A stretch of 64,000 nt of DNA from Breoghania sp963678585 (GTDB taxonomy: Bacteria > Pseudomonadota > Alphaproteobacteria > Rhizobiales > Stappiaceae): the NCBI GenBank assembly GCA_963678585.2, contig CAXXGA010000002.1, positions 2,976,001-3,040,000 on the forward strand. Reading direction: 5' to 3'. Below the pieces are notes generated by a model, which ran no database searches, was not told the origin of the DNA, and was given only the letters and a program-made list of their open reading frames with translations. This document shows positions 63,384 to 64,000 of the stretch, piece after piece (within the stretch, counting starts at the first letter, position 1; each line of letters opens with the position of its first letter). A program made the translations under genes and the position numbers.

Positions 63384-64000
63384 CTACCCCGCCGCCATGC
63401 GCGTGACCTTGCGCAGCACCTCGGCCTTGTCGCCGAACTCCTGCGCCGAACCGCCCACCAGCATCATCACCTTGTTGACCGCGACGATGGCCGAAGGCCG
63501 ATGCGCCATGACGACGACCACCGAGCCCTCCGCCCTCATGGTCTCTATCGCCGCCGTCAACGCCGCATCGCCATCCGCATCGAGGTTGGAATTGGGTTCG
63601 TCCAGCACCAGCAGTTTCGGTCGCCCGTAAAGCGCGCGCGCCAGCGCGACCCGCTGGATCTGCCCGCCGGAAAGAACGCCCGCACGGCCATCGACAAAGG
63701 TGGAATAGCCATCCGGCAGACGTAGGATCATCTCGTGCACGCCCGCCGTCTGCGCCGCGCGTACGATCTCGGCCTCATCGGCCTCCGGGCCGAAACGGGC
63801 GATATTCTGCCCGATGGTGCCCGCCAGAAGCTCCACCGATTGCGGCAGGTAGCCGATGTGACGTCCGAGCGCCTCGCGGTCCCATTGATCGAGCGAAGCC
63901 CCGTCGATGCGGACCGAGCCCGCATCCGGCCGCCATGCGCCGACCAGAAGCCGCGCAAGGCTCGACTTGCCGGAGGTGGACGGACCGATCACGCCGAGCC
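63384..64000 (-). CDS. Type I secretion system ATPase/permease (C-terminal part)
   Basis: The frame enters from the right edge and about 205 C-terminal residues are visible. They cover the nucleotide-binding domain: Walker A GPSTSGKSSL, Q-loop IGYLPQSVEL, signature LSGGQIQRVALARAL, Walker B LLVLDEPNSNLD and H-loop VMAHRPSAI. GPSxxGKS and DEPNSNLD are typical of PrtD/AprD-type exporters of proteases, lipases and RTX proteins. It ends with MAAG and is followed at once by the HlyD gene. The transmembrane half is outside the window. Confidence 0.92.
   Translation of the reverse strand, partial: LGVIGPSTSGKSSLARLLVGAWRPDAGSVRIDGASLDQWDREALGRHIGYLPQSVELLAGTIGQNIARFGPEADEAEIVRAAQTAGVHEMILRLPDGYSTFVDGRAGVLSGGQIQRVALARALYGRPKLLVLDEPNSNLDADGDAALTAAIETMRAEGSVVVVMAHRPSAIVAVNKVMMLVGGSAQEFGDKAEVLRKVTRMAAG

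Overview
The window is GC-rich, densely coded bacterial DNA with short intergenic gaps and many overlapping start/stop junctions (ATGA, TGATG). The gene content points to an alphaproteobacterium, most likely of the Hyphomicrobiales (Rhizobiales). Supporting features are a GlpSTPQ-V glycerol ABC transporter beside glpR and glpD, a fused indolepyruvate ferredoxin oxidoreductase, several TRAP transporters, a DctB/DctD pair and GTG-repeat-type intergenic palindromes. This assignment is inference from gene content. No rRNA, tRNA, CRISPR array, transposase or integrase was found.

Layout. (1) 1-9.4 kb, minus strand: the start of a phenylacetate-CoA-ligase-like gene, a secreted RNase T2, an intergenic repeat block, and a branched-chain/aromatic-acid ABC transporter (livF, SBP, livM, livH, livG) led by an acyl-CoA synthetase. 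(2) 9.9-13.4 kb: a fused indolepyruvate:ferredoxin oxidoreductase. Together with region 1 this suggests uptake and CoA activation of aromatic or branched acids. (3) 13.9-24.2 kb: a TRAP cluster with three paralogous Tat-exported 2-oxoacid-type binding proteins and two permease pairs. One large permease carries a helical C-terminal extension of about 330 residues. (4) 24.5-28.5 kb, plus strand: a class I glutamine amidotransferase (PuuD-like), an IlvD/Edd sugar-acid dehydratase and a DenD-like dehydrogenase. (5) 28.6-32.1 kb: a divergent cold-shock protein and an RND/MMPL exporter with a secreted partner. (6) 32.2-39.4 kb: dctB-dctD-dctPQM, with a near-perfect sigma-54 promoter before dctP. (7) 39.5-42.5 kb: modE-modABC with a Mo-box. 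(8) 42.6-45.6 kb: a small secreted protein, an Lrp regulator divergent from hppD, and a P-loop kinase. (9) 45.8-50.1 kb: otsB, GH15 and otsA (trehalose). (10) 50.3-53.3 kb: a phosphotransferase, a YegS-like lipid kinase and glpR. (11) 53.8-61.5 kb: glpD-glpS-glpT-glpP-glpQ-DUF2160-glpV. (12) 61.6-64 kb: a small AT-richer cassette bounded by two copies of the 3' end of an hlyD-type gene, then that gene and the C-terminal half of its type I secretion ATPase.

Taken together the window is a metabolic and transport region: carboxylic acids (TRAP, Dct), aromatic/branched acids (Liv, Ior, CoA ligases, HPD), sugar acids, glycerol and molybdate, plus trehalose for osmoprotection. The most unusual items are the extended TRAP permease with its three binding proteins, the hlyD-flanked cassette encoding a 54-residue RMF-like protein, and the reciprocal loss of ATP-site motifs in GlpS and GlpT.
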